Positions 1-10,136 of a stretch of 64,000 bases of DNA are shown here, in pieces (the first letter of the stretch is position 1; every line of letters starts with the position of its first letter). A program made the translations under genes and the position numbers. This DNA comes from DATLXU01 sp035575515. GTDB lineage: Bacteria > Acidobacteriota > Blastocatellia > UBA7656. The stretch is taken from the NCBI GenBank assembly GCA_035575515.1, contig DATLXU010000060.1:1-64000 (forward strand). The letters are read 5' to 3'. Under the pieces are notes generated by a model that was not told the origin of the DNA, did not search any database, and saw nothing but the letters and a program-made list of their open reading frames with translations.

Positions 1-163
1 GCATAATCTGGAAGAGTTGTTCAGCAATTGGTTTAAGAACATTTAGCTCCATCGCCCGCCTCCAAAATTGGATTTGTTGAGATTTGGATAGGGTGATGGA
101 GCTTTCTCCTTTTTTCAACCAGTAATCCTTACGTGCTTCGGTAATCTCACTTGCAGGTTTCAA
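1..163 (-). CDS. partial open frame running off the left edge
   Basis: On the minus strand a frame stays open for 54 codons from a TTG at 163 to the window edge, after an in-frame TGA at 167-169. Visible peptide pieces are EITEARKDYWLKKGE near the start and FWRRAMELNVLKPIAEQLF near the edge. It looks like an ordinary helical, charged protein but I do not recognise a family. The base composition is lower in GC than its neighbours. The start is a guess because no ATG lies in frame. It could be a chance open frame. Confidence 0.3.
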   Translation of the reverse strand, partial: MKPASEITEARKDYWLKKGESSITLSKSQQIQFWRRAMELNVLKPIAEQLFQIM

Positions 164-358
164 AAGTCATGATAAGATGGTAGCGTTCAAGCAGGGATTG
201 GGAAAATCTTTCATCAAATCGAACAAGAGAAAGGATCATATTGTGTCAGACTCTAACCTCTTTCCAAGAACATCTAAGCCACACAATGAAACAAAGCGCG
301 AACTTGTGTCTCGCAGGCGCTTCGTTCGCAGCTTGTCGGTGCAGCAGGAGCCGCGCTG

Positions 359-1204
359 ATGATTAGCAGCAACAAGAACGCATCAGCCGCGAGCAAAGAT
401 TCAGGCGAGATAACACTCGACGCGATTCTCATCAGCTATGTCAGCGCGCCGCTCGGCACAAGCAGTTCTGCTGCGTGGACGCCTCAACCGCCTTACACGA
501 CTACGCTCGCTTTGCGCTCGCTCGCCAATCCCGACTTATCGCTCAGAGCGAGAATCTCTGCTGATGAAGAGAGAATCAACAGCCGCGCCGTCGTCGCTCA
601 AATCGAAAGCGAAAAGATTCAAGACGCATTGACACTCTTTGCGCGGCCCCACGAGAATGAATCGTATTCGGTAGGCACGCCGCCGCCCGGCTCGCCTGAA
701 AACACGGTCTTCTTCGGTCTATACCGGCCAATCATCAGAGTCAAAGGCAATGGAAGAAAGGCCAATTTCAAATTCGTGGATGCGGAAGCCTCTTTTTCGT
801 TCACGGCTAAAGACATCAGCAACCTTCTCGATGAAGAGACGGCAAGCTCAATCCTCAGGCAATATGTTTTTGATCGCGCATCTCTCGTTGAGCCGCGATT
901 CATCCTCGCGCAAAAGTCAGATGGCGGGCCATTGAGCATTCGACAATTTGCCGAGCGCGGCGCGCCGAAAGACATTACTTCTGTCACCACGGCAAGAATA
1001 ATCGAGCAGAGCGGGTTCCGTTCAGATGCGCTCAAAGAGGCTTTTGCCGTCGACAGCCCGTTGGAAGTCACTTACTATTCTGCGGTTGAAACCAGAGGCG
1101 AGATTTTGAGATTTGAAACAAACCTTGAGCGCACGACGCCGGGCTTCAATTCAATCTACTGGGACAGAGTCTTCAAAACGTTCGTCATCACGGACGGCAG
1201 ATAA
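359..1204 (+). CDS. secreted protein of unknown function with a disrupted Tat signal
   Basis: The 281-codon frame opens with ATG but its true N-terminus seems to lie upstream in another frame. At 309-332 a neighbouring frame encodes SRRRFVRS, a twin-arginine motif; a -1 shift there continues as LVGAAGAALM, a hydrophobic Tat core, straight into this frame. So either one base is missing in the sequence or the gene is frameshifted. After the signal the protein has the phrase GEITLDAILISYVSAPLG, which recurs as GSITLDGMLTYFSAP in the broken gene at 23102-23414, so the two are paralogues. The rest (about 240 residues) shows no family I recognise; it is hydrophilic and predicted to be exported. It ends convergently with the Oar-like receptor gene. 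No clear ribosome site precedes the ATG at 359. Confidence 0.6.
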   Translation: MISSNKNASAASKDSGEITLDAILISYVSAPLGTSSSAAWTPQPPYTTTLALRSLANPDLSLRARISADEERINSRAVVAQIESEKIQDALTLFARPHENESYSVGTPPPGSPENTVFFGLYRPIIRVKGNGRKANFKFVDAEASFSFTAKDISNLLDEETASSILRQYVFDRASLVEPRFILAQKSDGGPLSIRQFAERGAPKDITSVTTARIIEQSGFRSDALKEAFAVDSPLEVTYYSAVETRGEILRFETNLERTTPGFNSIYWDRVFKTFVITDGR

Positions 1205-1234
1205 ATAGACCCGCCAATAACGCAAATGATCGCT

Positions 1235-4200
1235 TCAGAACTGCAACTTCAAAGCTAATTGAACGGAGCGCGGGCCGCCGACCTGATAGAGCGGGCTAAG
1301 GCTGCCGACACCGCCGCTGAGATCACTGCCCAGCATTCTCGTCGCCTGACCGAAAAGTGGACTACCGACGAAGCCGACCGGCGCTCCGAAATTCGGATGA
1401 TTGAACGCATTGAAGAGATCAGCCCGCAATTGGAGATTGAACTGTTCGCCCAAAGGGAACTTGCGGCGGACTGAAAAATCGAGTTGAGACAGTGGAAACC
1501 CGCGCACGGCGTTGCGCCCCAAAGTGCCTTGCTGACCAATCGGCGGCACAGTGAACGCTGCTGGGTTGAGACGCTTGCCTGCGGCTACTGTTGGATCGGC
1601 GATGTAGAGCGGCACGCCGGGTACGAGGTCTGGGCGCACTCCGGCGGCTGGCACACCAAATAGCACGCGAGGCGTAACCAGACTGATGGGGGTGGCGGTG
1701 CGCGCTTTGAAGATTGCATCAACCGACCAGCCGTAAAGCAACATCTTCGCGAAGTGGTTCCCAGTCAAACTCGGAATGTCGTAGGTGGCCGCGGCAGAAA
1801 ATGAATGACGCACATCAAAATCGGATGCACCGCGGTCGCTCTTTGGATCAATCTTGGTAATCGGCAGGTTCAAGGCTGAATCGGCGGAAGCAATGTCAAT
1901 TGAATGTGACCATGTATATGAGGCCAGAGCTTGCAAGCCGCGCGACAGGCGGCGCTGGAATTGGAGTTGGAGCGCGTCGTAATCTGAAGTGGCGGCGTTT
2001 CTGCTGACCGCAACCCGCGTGAAATTCGGATTGGGAAGCCCAAGGCCGCGCAAGACTTCCTGGCGCAGCAGACGACGGCCCGCCGCGCCGACATAGGAGA
2101 TCGTCAGGCTTTGATTTGTACCGAACGATTGTTCAACTGAAACATTCCATTCGTAGGTGCGCGGCAGCTTTAGATGTGGATCGAACACCAGCAGAGAATC
2201 GTACGGCGGGCTGGGATGGAAATTGATCGGAGGAATCGAAATCTGGTTGAAGTTAAAAGGAAAGGTTTGAAAGGTCTGTCTTCTGAAGTAAGGGAAGGTG
2301 AAGGCCTGTATGCCGGCAAAGGTTGGGCCAGTGCCTAGATCGTAGAATATGCCAAAGCCGCCTCTCAAAACCATCTCGCGTCCTCTGGTCTGAGAAAGCT
2401 GATACGCGACGCCAATCCGCGGCGCAAAGTTGTTGTAAGTGGTCTCCCACAACGGCGTGCCTAAGGGCGCAAGTGTCATCGTAGCCGGATCATCTAATCC
2501 GCGCACCGTAAAAGCATCGTTGCCGTGTCGGTCTGTGGGCGGAGTATTCACCTCCCATCGCAACCCATAAGCAAGCGTCAGCCGCGGCATCGCTTTCCAT
2601 GTATCCTGCGCGTAAGCGGAAAAATTAGTAAACAGAGGATACCGCGTCGGAACATTCTCAGCGTCCACGAATGCCGGGCGATTAGCAATCACGGCATTCG
2701 TATCAGCGTAGACGACATCCACGGCGAAGCCGTTCTCGCCAAACACCGCCGCGATAGGCGCGAGGCGACGATAGTCAACGCCGAATTTTAGCTGATGGCT
2801 TCTTGCGGTAATCAGAAAGTTATCCACGACGTTCCATTGACGCTGAGAACTTGAAACATCGCTCAGGCCCACGAGGTATGCAACAAAACCCAACTGAAAA
2901 GAAAATGCAGACTCTCGATGATTGGTGGAAGGCGGAAACATCACGGAATCTGTGGGTGGAACTCCTCCCGCAAAATTATCAAGCGCGAAAAACTTTGCCC
3001 CGGTGCCTCTGCTGTAATTGACTCTAAAATCGTTGCTGATTCTCGGTGAGATGACTTGAGTTGAGCCGAGCGTCAGAGTCGTTGCGTTCTGCTGGCTCGT
3101 TGTAAATTGATTCAGCGGTGCGAGAACGCCTAGGAGATTTCGTTGAGTGTTTTCGGAAGGAGCGTAGTTGAAGCGGCTAAACAGATTGATCTTACTGCCT
3201 GCACGATGATCGATGCGAATGCTGGTGGCGTTCAGCGTAGATGGCTCTGAATAGCCAGCGAATGATTCAGCAAATCCGCCTCCCAAATCTTTACCGTTGG
3301 GAATTGGAAAGACATCGAGAAATGGCTTGAGTTCGATGGGCGCGGCGTTTCGCACCGCCAGAGTTGGGGATTGTGTAAGCCTGAATTGCGGCTGACGCAG
3401 GCGCAGCCCTTCGTAGGAGAAGAAGAAGAACGTTTTATTCCTCAGGATCGGCCCGCCGACGACACCGCCGAAGTCATTCTGCCGCAAGGGAGGCTTGGGC
3501 AATCCGCGGCTATTAGCAAACCAGTCGTTCGCATCCAGCGCGTCGTTGCGAAAGTAGTCGAAAACGTCACCGTGAAACTGGTTCGTCCCAGAGCGCGTGA
3601 TGACCGACACCTGCGCGCCGGGCATCCGGCCAAACTCGGCGGCGTAGGTCGAGGTCTGCACGCGGAACTCTTCGAGCGCGTCCACCGACACAAGATTATT
3701 CAAGCCTCCGAGAACGTTGAATGCCGGAATGGTTCCTGCGAGAACCAGTTTATCCAGATTACCGACATTCGCGCTCACCCCATCCACCGTGAAGTAGTTA
3801 GTAGTTGCGCGCTGTCCGTTGACGCTGAATTGTCCCTCACTCGCCCTCGTCAGGACGGTTCCCGGCGTCAGCTCGATCAAGGCGCCAAAGCTTCTGCCGT
3901 TGAGCGGCAGATTCTCGACGAATTGATGATCAACGACGGTGCTCACCACGGCCGATTCGGTCTGAATGAGCGATGCTCCTTCGATTGTTACTGATTCGCT
4001 GATCTGTCCTATCTTCAATTCAATCTTTAGCGCCAGTTGGTCGTTGACGCGCAGCACGACATTGGTAATTTGAAGCGTGGCAAACCCTTGCCGTTGGGCG
4101 GTCACTTCATAGCGGCCCGGCGAAAGCAAAGGCACGGCGAAGTATCCGGCCTTGTCCGTCAGGGCTTCTCTTCGCAGCGAGGTCTCGACGTTGGTTACTG

Positions 4201-4432
4201 TGATGGCGACGTCAGGAACGACCGCTCCTTCCGGGTCCTGGACTGTACCGTACAGTGTAGCGGTTGATGATTGGGCGGATGCTATCGTCATCGGCCAGCT
4301 AATTGGCACGCTCTGCCCTTGACCAGCAAGGACGATGATAAGAGTCACAAGGATGATTGATAACGATGAGCGCGTTTTGAGCTTGCGGCGAGCCATTGTT
4401 CCAATTGACGGTCTCTCCAGATTTGCAAACAT
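1235..4432 (-). CDS. Oar-like TonB-dependent outer-membrane receptor
   Basis: This is a protein of about 1065 residues. It begins with a basic stretch and one membrane/signal segment (residues about 15-40), then a carboxypeptidase-regulatory-like beta-sandwich (GTVQDPEGAVVPDVAITVTN), then a plug-like region with PLNGRSFGALIELTPGT and VDALEEFRVQTS, and a long outer-membrane beta-barrel ending in LALKLQF with a terminal aromatic residue. This order is that of the Oar-type receptors common in acidobacteria and myxobacteria, which sit in the outer membrane; substrate unknown. The start is placed at the ATG at 4432 because a strong AAGGAGG lies 8 bases before it; an alternative in-frame start at 4459 would overlap the kinase gene. 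It follows the kinase by 23 bases on the same strand, so kinase, sigma factor and receptor probably share an operon. No TonB box is obvious. Confidence 0.88.
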   Translation of the reverse strand: MFANLERPSIGTMARRKLKTRSSLSIILVTLIIVLAGQGQSVPISWPMTIASAQSSTATLYGTVQDPEGAVVPDVAITVTNVETSLRREALTDKAGYFAVPLLSPGRYEVTAQRQGFATLQITNVVLRVNDQLALKIELKIGQISESVTIEGASLIQTESAVVSTVVDHQFVENLPLNGRSFGALIELTPGTVLTRASEGQFSVNGQRATTNYFTVDGVSANVGNLDKLVLAGTIPAFNVLGGLNNLVSVDALEEFRVQTSTYAAEFGRMPGAQVSVITRSGTNQFHGDVFDYFRNDALDANDWFANSRGLPKPPLRQNDFGGVVGGPILRNKTFFFFSYEGLRLRQPQFRLTQSPTLAVRNAAPIELKPFLDVFPIPNGKDLGGGFAESFAGYSEPSTLNATSIRIDHRAGSKINLFSRFNYAPSENTQRNLLGVLAPLNQFTTSQQNATTLTLGSTQVISPRISNDFRVNYSRGTGAKFFALDNFAGGVPPTDSVMFPPSTNHRESAFSFQLGFVAYLVGLSDVSSSQRQWNVVDNFLITARSHQLKFGVDYRRLAPIAAVFGENGFAVDVVYADTNAVIANRPAFVDAENVPTRYPLFTNFSAYAQDTWKAMPRLTLAYGLRWEVNTPPTDRHGNDAFTVRGLDDPATMTLAPLGTPLWETTYNNFAPRIGVAYQLSQTRGREMVLRGGFGIFYDLGTGPTFAGIQAFTFPYFRRQTFQTFPFNFNQISIPPINFHPSPPYDSLLVFDPHLKLPRTYEWNVSVEQSFGTNQSLTISYVGAAGRRLLRQEVLRGLGLPNPNFTRVAVSRNAATSDYDALQLQFQRRLSRGLQALASYTWSHSIDIASADSALNLPITKIDPKSDRGASDFDVRHSFSAAATYDIPSLTGNHFAKMLLYGWSVDAIFKARTATPISLVTPRVLFGVPAAGVRPDLVPGVPLYIADPTVAAGKRLNPAAFTVPPIGQQGTLGRNAVRGFPLSQLDFSVRRKFPLGEQFNLQLRADLFNAFNHPNFGAPVGFVGSPLFGQATRMLGSDLSGGVGSLSPLYQVGGPRSVQLALKLQF

Positions 4433-4455
4433 GCGAAATTCCTCCTTCTCACTCG

Positions 4456-7359
4456 TCACCGGAAATCGGTGATCAGCAGCACGTCCTGTGTGCTATGTAG
4501 GCGCGAACAGATGAGCGTGCCGTCGCGAGACCAATCGAAGCCCTCGATCTCTTCAGAGGTGAATTGCGTCACCGGTTGCGGTGGGCCGCCGCTGATGGGT
4601 TGACTCCAGATGTTTGAGACACCTTCGCTTGTGTAGATATAACTGATGGCCTGGCCGTCCGGCGTCCAGCGCGGCCAAAGGATTGGAACCCGAGGTGCGT
4701 TGAATAACTTGATCGGTGGGCCGCCGGTGAAAGGAATGATTGCTAATTGCCACGGCGAGGCTGCATCCTGCTTGTACCAGCAAGCGATCAGCGTGCCGTC
4801 AGGAGAAAAGGCTGCCCCGTTTGATGGCGTATTAGTCACCTGTACCGGCTCCCCACCGTCAATGGGAACTTTCCACAAAGTCTTCTGTGCGTTGAGGACT
4901 TCGGGGCCGCCTTTTGAGTAAACAACCCAAAGCCCATCGGGCGAGCATGCAGGCCCTGACTCGCCGCTGCCGTACGTCAATTGAATGGGGTTGCTGCCAT
5001 CTATATCCATGCGCCAGATATTAAAAGCGCCTTGATTGGCGCGGTTGGAGGCGAAGACGATGTAACGGCCATCAGGCGAAGGCCGCGCCAGAACGTTGAC
5101 GCCGGCATCGGCGGTAAGTTGTTTTGGATTTGTCCCGTCAGCGTTCATGATCCAGATGTTCTGGTTGCCGTTGACGCTGAACGGATAGAGAATTCTGCCG
5201 TCTGGAGTAAAGGAGACCGCGCGGTAAACCATGCGCTCACTGGAAGTGATGGGTCGAGCCCCACTGGGATTTTCTTTGGGCGTGACCCAGAGACTGCTTC
5301 GTCGCGCAAGCTGAAAAGCGACCAAAGTCTTGCCATCAGCCGTCAGGCTCAGGTTCCCATAGTTCTCCAGATCGTTGGTAATCCTGCGCACTTCGCCGTC
5401 AGGGTATGAAACCTGCCAGATTTGCGTGGGGCCGCCAAATGTCTCTTTCGCCGCCGCGACGAGGCCGCTGCCGTCCGGAAGCCATGCCACGCTCGTGAAT
5501 CCTTGCCATCGCTGGGTAGTAATCTGTTTTTCCTGGCCCGTCGCCACTTCAAAGGCGATGAGGCTTTCTGTGCGGTTTGAGGCATTCAGTCCAAACGAAC
5601 ACGCGATCAACTTTCCGTCAGGCGACCACGCTGGCAGCCCGATGAACTCCGGTCCCTTTCGCGTGGCTAATACGCGCTCGCCACTGCCATCCACATTCAC
5701 AATGGTCAATGCCATCTCATGGTCAGAGTCGCGGGTTCTCACAAAAGCAACCTGCTGCTCATCAGGCGCAATGCTGAGTGAATCATCCACATCTGCCATG
5801 ACCTTCGTCGCATCGCCACCCCGCACAGAGACCTGATAGAGCGCACGATCGCTCACATAAAAAATTTTCTCGCTGTCTTTTGAGAACGTCAGGCCGCTCA
5901 CGAAATTTTTTGCTGGCGAGATGAGAACTGGAACGCTGTTGTCAGTCCATAACTCGACCAACCAGATGCCGTATTGCCCGGCGTTGCGCGCTGTCTGAGC
6001 GATATACTTACCATCGGGAGAGATGGCTACTTCATCGGCTTTGTCCATATTGGGAAGGCGGGCGATTCTCATTTGATTCGAGGGCGTGCGTTGCCTGTTA
6101 AACCGGCTGAGACCGAAGGTCAGGCCGATAGCGACCACAACCAGACTTGCAAGAATAAATGCCGCGCTCGTCTTGTATCTTTTGATCCCGCTGACGATGG
6201 AGGTTATGGTTGATGCAGTAGAGATGGGCATTGTGTCAGTCGTTGAAAGCGCCGATGGCTCGGCGCTCTGAGCTGCCATTTTGCCGCCCCCCATTATCGC
6301 TTTGTTTTCTCTCAGGGCCTTGAGATCGTCGAGCAAATCCTGAATGGCTTGATAGCGTTCTTCCTTCTTTTTGCGTAGCGCGCGGCTGACGAGGCGTTGC
6401 AATTCATCCGGCACACCACTCAACGGCGGCGGTTCTTTCTTCAGGATGGCGGCAACGAGTTCGCTTGCGGTTTCTCCTGCGAATGGCGCGCGGCCCGCGA
6501 GCATTTCGTAAAGCACAACGCCGAAGCTGAAGATGTCGCTGCGCGGATCGACTGGCTGGCCGCGTGCTTGCTCAGGCGACATATACCGCACTGTGCCCAT
6601 CACCAAACCAGAAGAGAGGTCTAAGTTATCCGCCACGCGCGCGTGAGGGGTTCGCTCCTTTTGCTCCGTGAGCTTGGCCAGTCCGAAATCGAGCACCTTC
6701 ACATAGCCGTCGCGCCGCAGCATGATGTTCTCAGGTTTTATGTCTCGATGAACGATGCCCGCCTGATGAGCCGCCCAAAGCGCGCTTGCCACTTGAATTG
6801 ATAAGTCGAGTGTTTCCTCTCTGCTCAACTTGCCCCGTTTGAGTCGCTGCCTCAATGTCTCACCTTCGATGTACTCGGTGGCGATGAGGTGCTGCCCTTC
6901 TATTTCCCAGATGTCATGGATGGTCAGGATATTGGGATGATTGAGCGCCGAGGCGGCGCGGGCCTCTTGCTGGAAGCGGCGCAAGCGGGACTCGCTTCGC
7001 GTGTAGCTTGCGGGCAGTAGCTTGAGCGCCACCTTTCGTCCGAGCCGGGTGTCTTCGGCAAGGTAAACCTCACCCATGCCGCCCGCGCCGAGCAAGCCAA
7101 GCACGCTGTAATGGCCGACCCGCTCGCCCGCCGCCAGTTCCGGCTGGTCTTCCGCAAGCAGATCAGCCGCGGCCTCGAAGGCATTTCCTTCGAGCAGGTC
7201 GCATCCTTGCTCGTCGGACGAGAGCATCGCTTCAATCTGGCTGCGCAGTTGCGGGTCTCCCCAACAGGCCTCATCGAGAAAGGCGGCGCGCTCGCCGGGT
7301 TCTCGTTCAAGAGCCGCTTGAAAGATTTTATCTACCTGCTGCCAGCGTTGAACGTCCAT
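4456..7359 (-). CDS. Ser/Thr protein kinase with C-terminal TolB/PD40 propeller (module copy 1)
   Basis: A 967-residue membrane kinase of the PknB/Hanks type. The kinase domain spans about residues 83-345: glycine loop GLLGAGGMGEVYLA, the VALKLL lysine, catalytic HRDIKPEN near residue 205 and DFGLAKL near 223, followed by YMSPEQARG. A single membrane segment lies near residues 395-415. The rest is a WD40-like PD40/TolB beta-propeller with repeated SPDGKYIA and WSPDGKLIA phrases, presumably periplasmic and able to sense a ligand. It lies 80 bases downstream of an ECF sigma factor on the same strand and is closely similar in length and layout to the kinase at 10137-13061. In comparable systems such kinases act on the partner sigma factor; that role here is inference from the pairing. 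Confidence 0.93.
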   Translation of the reverse strand: MDVQRWQQVDKIFQAALEREPGERAAFLDEACWGDPQLRSQIEAMLSSDEQGCDLLEGNAFEAAADLLAEDQPELAAGERVGHYSVLGLLGAGGMGEVYLAEDTRLGRKVALKLLPASYTRSESRLRRFQQEARAASALNHPNILTIHDIWEIEGQHLIATEYIEGETLRQRLKRGKLSREETLDLSIQVASALWAAHQAGIVHRDIKPENIMLRRDGYVKVLDFGLAKLTEQKERTPHARVADNLDLSSGLVMGTVRYMSPEQARGQPVDPRSDIFSFGVVLYEMLAGRAPFAGETASELVAAILKKEPPPLSGVPDELQRLVSRALRKKKEERYQAIQDLLDDLKALRENKAIMGGGKMAAQSAEPSALSTTDTMPISTASTITSIVSGIKRYKTSAAFILASLVVVAIGLTFGLSRFNRQRTPSNQMRIARLPNMDKADEVAISPDGKYIAQTARNAGQYGIWLVELWTDNSVPVLISPAKNFVSGLTFSKDSEKIFYVSDRALYQVSVRGGDATKVMADVDDSLSIAPDEQQVAFVRTRDSDHEMALTIVNVDGSGERVLATRKGPEFIGLPAWSPDGKLIACSFGLNASNRTESLIAFEVATGQEKQITTQRWQGFTSVAWLPDGSGLVAAAKETFGGPTQIWQVSYPDGEVRRITNDLENYGNLSLTADGKTLVAFQLARRSSLWVTPKENPSGARPITSSERMVYRAVSFTPDGRILYPFSVNGNQNIWIMNADGTNPKQLTADAGVNVLARPSPDGRYIVFASNRANQGAFNIWRMDIDGSNPIQLTYGSGESGPACSPDGLWVVYSKGGPEVLNAQKTLWKVPIDGGEPVQVTNTPSNGAAFSPDGTLIACWYKQDAASPWQLAIIPFTGGPPIKLFNAPRVPILWPRWTPDGQAISYIYTSEGVSNIWSQPISGGPPQPVTQFTSEEIEGFDWSRDGTLICSRLHSTQDVLLITDFR

Positions 7360-7439
7360 AGGGTTGAGATAATCAATCTAGCCAAAATGGCATTTCTGCC
7401 CTCACTTAATAAAGCGATAAATCTGCTGATTATGTATCA

Positions 7440-8021
7440 CTATTTTTGCGCAGGCTCTTTGCCGGTCATTGCCTGGTGCAGCCAGGCTTTCGCCGCCCGC
7501 CACTCGCGCATCACGGTCACGGGCGAAAGCCCCATTACTTCGGCAGTCTCTTCGACCGTCAGCCCGCCGAAGAAGCGCAACTCGATAATGCGACTCTTGC
7601 GTGGATCGACCGCCTCAAGTTGCTTGAGCGCCTCATCAAGGGCGACCAGTTCTTCAGCCCGGTGGATGCGCAGGTCTTCAGCCTCATCAAGTGGCACCTT
7701 CTCAGCGCCAGCGCCGCGCTTGGCGTATCGGTAGCTGCGGGCGTGGTCAATCAGGATGTGGCGCATGATCTGCGCGGCAACGGCGAAGAAATGGCTGCGG
7801 TTCTGCCATTCGGTGGAGCGGTTGTCAATAAGTTTGAGGTAAGCCTCGTTGATTAAAGCTGAAGTTTGCAGCGTATGATCCAACCGCTCCCTGCCCATGT
7901 AGCGACGGGCGAGCTTTTTCAGTTCCGCGTAGACGATGGGGATTAATTCGTCCAGAGCCGCCTTGTCACCCTTGCTCCACCTAATCAGAAGTTGTGTAAC
8001 CTCGTCGGACTGAGAAGGCAT
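7440..8021 (-). CDS. ECF RNA polymerase sigma factor, kinase-linked type (module copy 1)
   Basis: A 193-residue sigma-70 family protein without the large domains of the housekeeping factor. Region 2 is seen in LIPIVYAELKKLARRYMGRE and SHFFAVAAQIMRHILIDHAR, and region 4 in LRFFGGLTVEETAEVMGLS followed by VTVMREWRAAKAWLH. The sequence style matches the TIGR02999-like ECF factors that are common in acidobacteria and planctomycetes and usually sit next to a Ser/Thr kinase. No anti-sigma gene accompanies it, which fits control by the neighbouring kinase instead. It is transcribed away from the secreted protein at 8282, so the 260 bases between them should hold both promoters. A close paralogue lies at 13149-13721. 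Confidence 0.92.
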   Translation of the reverse strand: MPSQSDEVTQLLIRWSKGDKAALDELIPIVYAELKKLARRYMGRERLDHTLQTSALINEAYLKLIDNRSTEWQNRSHFFAVAAQIMRHILIDHARSYRYAKRGAGAEKVPLDEAEDLRIHRAEELVALDEALKQLEAVDPRKSRIIELRFFGGLTVEETAEVMGLSPVTVMREWRAAKAWLHQAMTGKEPAQK

Positions 8022-8281
8022 AATCTACTTCCGTTAGCCTAATGGCCACTGTTCTTATAAAGAAGACGAACCGAATGATGGGCGAAGGTTATCCGATTTT
8101 TGAAACCTTGCCAAGCCCAGAAGATAAATTCCAATGCTTCGATGATAGGGTCTGGTCAATTATCTCGCTTAACAGAGTGAGGACGGAAGCACCTGATCTC
8201 AGGCATCAATACGGGTAAGGCCCTCGAAGAGATATGCGCTTCTGTATTCATACCCCAACATTTGACTATTAGGAGAGACGT

Positions 8282-9040
8282 ATGCGTAAAACAGTGTTTG
8301 TTGTCTTCACCATTTGCCTCGCGATGATTTCGACCACTCTGGCGCAGAGGCCCACGGCAGACGTGCCGGTCACGGTCACCATCAAGGATTATATTGATGC
8401 GCCTGATCTGGCAGGCGGCACACAAAGAATCCAGATGCAAGTGCAGAGCGACGGGGCCGGTTCCTACAAAGGTAGCAAGAGTGTTATCTCTGTGATACAG
8501 GGAACCGGCGATTGGCTTTTGGATACCGGAGTAACAATAAAGACGCCAACCAGGAAAGTCTTCCTCGATTTCAGCCAGCCCATCGCAGGTAGCGCGCCTG
8601 GCGGCGCCAATTCAACAGCGCCCTTTGTCACAGCCCTCGTCAGTCCACGCTTCAGGTCCAAGCTGTCTCAGTACGGATTAAGCATGTTCAGCATTCCGTA
8701 TGGGCAAACGGTTCAGGCCCCGATGGTAATCGGTTTCTACTACCCGCCGGGAAGCAGCGACCATTACCGCATTCACTGCACGCCGGGCGAGCAGTCTTTC
8801 TTCCCTTACGCGGAGACTGATTTTGTGGACATGACTTGCACGGGAGCCGACGCAAACGCCCAATGCAACCGCTGGCAGATCGTGCCGAACGGAGCTAAGG
8901 GCGGCTGCGTGACGGCTGACTGTTCGGTGAAGCGGAATGTCGTCAAGCTGGTCAAGGTGGTAACGAAAGGCACCAAGGTCACCGAGTATGATCAGGGCGA
9001 TTTTTACATGACGTTCACGATAGAGGTGACGAATCCCTGA
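8282..9040 (+). CDS. secreted protein of unknown function (module copy 1)
   Basis: A 252-residue protein with a clear signal peptide (MRKTVFVVFTICLAMISTTLA) followed by a hydrophilic, cysteine-bearing mature part. It is preceded by a good ribosome site (AGGAGAG, 5 bases before the ATG). The C-terminal part contains several cysteines around CTGADANAQC and GGCVTADC and ends in FYMTFTIEVTNP. The same features, including the ending TFRIRLTNP, occur in the protein at 13906-14685, so they form a paralogous pair, each starting the rightward arm of a kinase/sigma module. I do not recognise a named family. It may be an extracytoplasmic partner of the divergent kinase, but only position supports that. 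Confidence 0.82.
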   Translation: MRKTVFVVFTICLAMISTTLAQRPTADVPVTVTIKDYIDAPDLAGGTQRIQMQVQSDGAGSYKGSKSVISVIQGTGDWLLDTGVTIKTPTRKVFLDFSQPIAGSAPGGANSTAPFVTALVSPRFRSKLSQYGLSMFSIPYGQTVQAPMVIGFYYPPGSSDHYRIHCTPGEQSFFPYAETDFVDMTCTGADANAQCNRWQIVPNGAKGGCVTADCSVKRNVVKLVKVVTKGTKVTEYDQGDFYMTFTIEVTNP

Positions 9041-9125
9041 TTTGAGCGACGTGAAATGCAGGAGCCGCGTCAAATGCTTTCCAAGATCTCACTCCAGATA
9101 GAAGCTGCCAGAGAGGAGATGCATT

Positions 9126-9977
9126 ATGCGAACCCACCTTTATCTTGCCCTTATGTTTGTCTGCCTGCTCACGCTCAACGCCGCGGCACAAACCTCGAAG
9201 GCCGCCGCCTCTTACAGTCAGCGAGGATTCGAGAAATTTCAGAAGGGCGATCTCAACGGCGCGATACGCGATTTCGATGCCGCCATCGCCTTAGATCCGC
9301 AGGGTTTTGCGGCTTACTCGAATCGCGGCGCGGCACGACTCGGCAAAGGTGATCTTGACGGGGCCATCCGAGATTTCAATAAAGCCCTTGAATTCAATCC
9401 GCGATTGGCCGAAGCCTACAATAATCGCGGCAACGCGCGTCTGGCCAGAGGCGATATCGAAGGCGCGCTCGCCGATTACACCAGAGCCGTAAAGATCAAG
9501 CCGAGCTACGCGGACGCGCTTTATAATCGCGCTAACATCAAGCGTGATCACGGCGACCTGGCAGGAGCCATCAAGGATTACACGGCGGCCCTTAACAGCA
9601 ATCCTCGTTCGGTGGAGGCTTATAATAATCGCGGCAACGCCCGCTATGCCAACGGAGATATCGGCGGCGCGGTGAGCGATTACACAAAAGCGATTGAAAT
9701 CAACCCGCGCACAGCTTTCATTTACAACGGTCGCGGCAACGCTCTAGTGGTCGACAGCAAGCTCGATAGAGCAATCGCCGACTACAGCAAGGCCCTCGAG
9801 CTTGACCCTGAATTTGCTGAAGCTTACGCGAACCGCGGGCTGGCGCTGCTGGCCCAAGGGAAAACTTTAGAAGCCGAGCGGGATATTGAGCGGAGTTTAA
9901 GCCTTATGCCTGCGTTGAAAGCAGCACTCGAAGCGCGCATTAACAAGGTGAAGCGAGAGATTGCAGCGAAACACTAG
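9126..9977 (+). CDS. secreted tetratricopeptide-repeat protein (module copy 1)
   Basis: A 283-residue protein with a signal peptide (MRTHLYLALMFVCLLTLNAAA) followed by about seven TPR units of the NRGNARLARGDIEGALADYT kind, i.e. the classical 34-residue helical repeat used for protein-protein contacts. It starts 85 bases after the secreted protein upstream and is probably co-transcribed with it. GAGGAG lies before the ATG. A shorter paralogue with the same signal peptide plus repeats layout is at 14758-15504. It is likely periplasmic. Its partner is unknown; being encoded next to a sensor kinase with a periplasmic propeller, it may scaffold that system. Confidence 0.88.
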   Translation: MRTHLYLALMFVCLLTLNAAAQTSKAAASYSQRGFEKFQKGDLNGAIRDFDAAIALDPQGFAAYSNRGAARLGKGDLDGAIRDFNKALEFNPRLAEAYNNRGNARLARGDIEGALADYTRAVKIKPSYADALYNRANIKRDHGDLAGAIKDYTAALNSNPRSVEAYNNRGNARYANGDIGGAVSDYTKAIEINPRTAFIYNGRGNALVVDSKLDRAIADYSKALELDPEFAEAYANRGLALLAQGKTLEAERDIERSLSLMPALKAALEARINKVKREIAAKH

Positions 9978-10136
9978 CGCCTCAATTGGCGGCCTCTGCC
10001 CTGAATCGGCAACCGCAACGAAGAGAATCCGCAAGATCATTGGTAGCAGCGAACGCATCTTGCGTTTACGGCGATCCCGAATTCCAGTGACCATTTCTCG
10101 AAGTTTGAAGAAATGAGCGATCCCTCCATGTTCTCC

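Noticed and set aside
3371..3994. 207-codon rightward frame inside the Oar-like receptor gene
   Set aside because: Antisense shadow of a long real gene; protein composition is not coding-like. The same applies to 12099-12881, 31039-31932, 32191-32967, 37155-38120 and 40291-41163.
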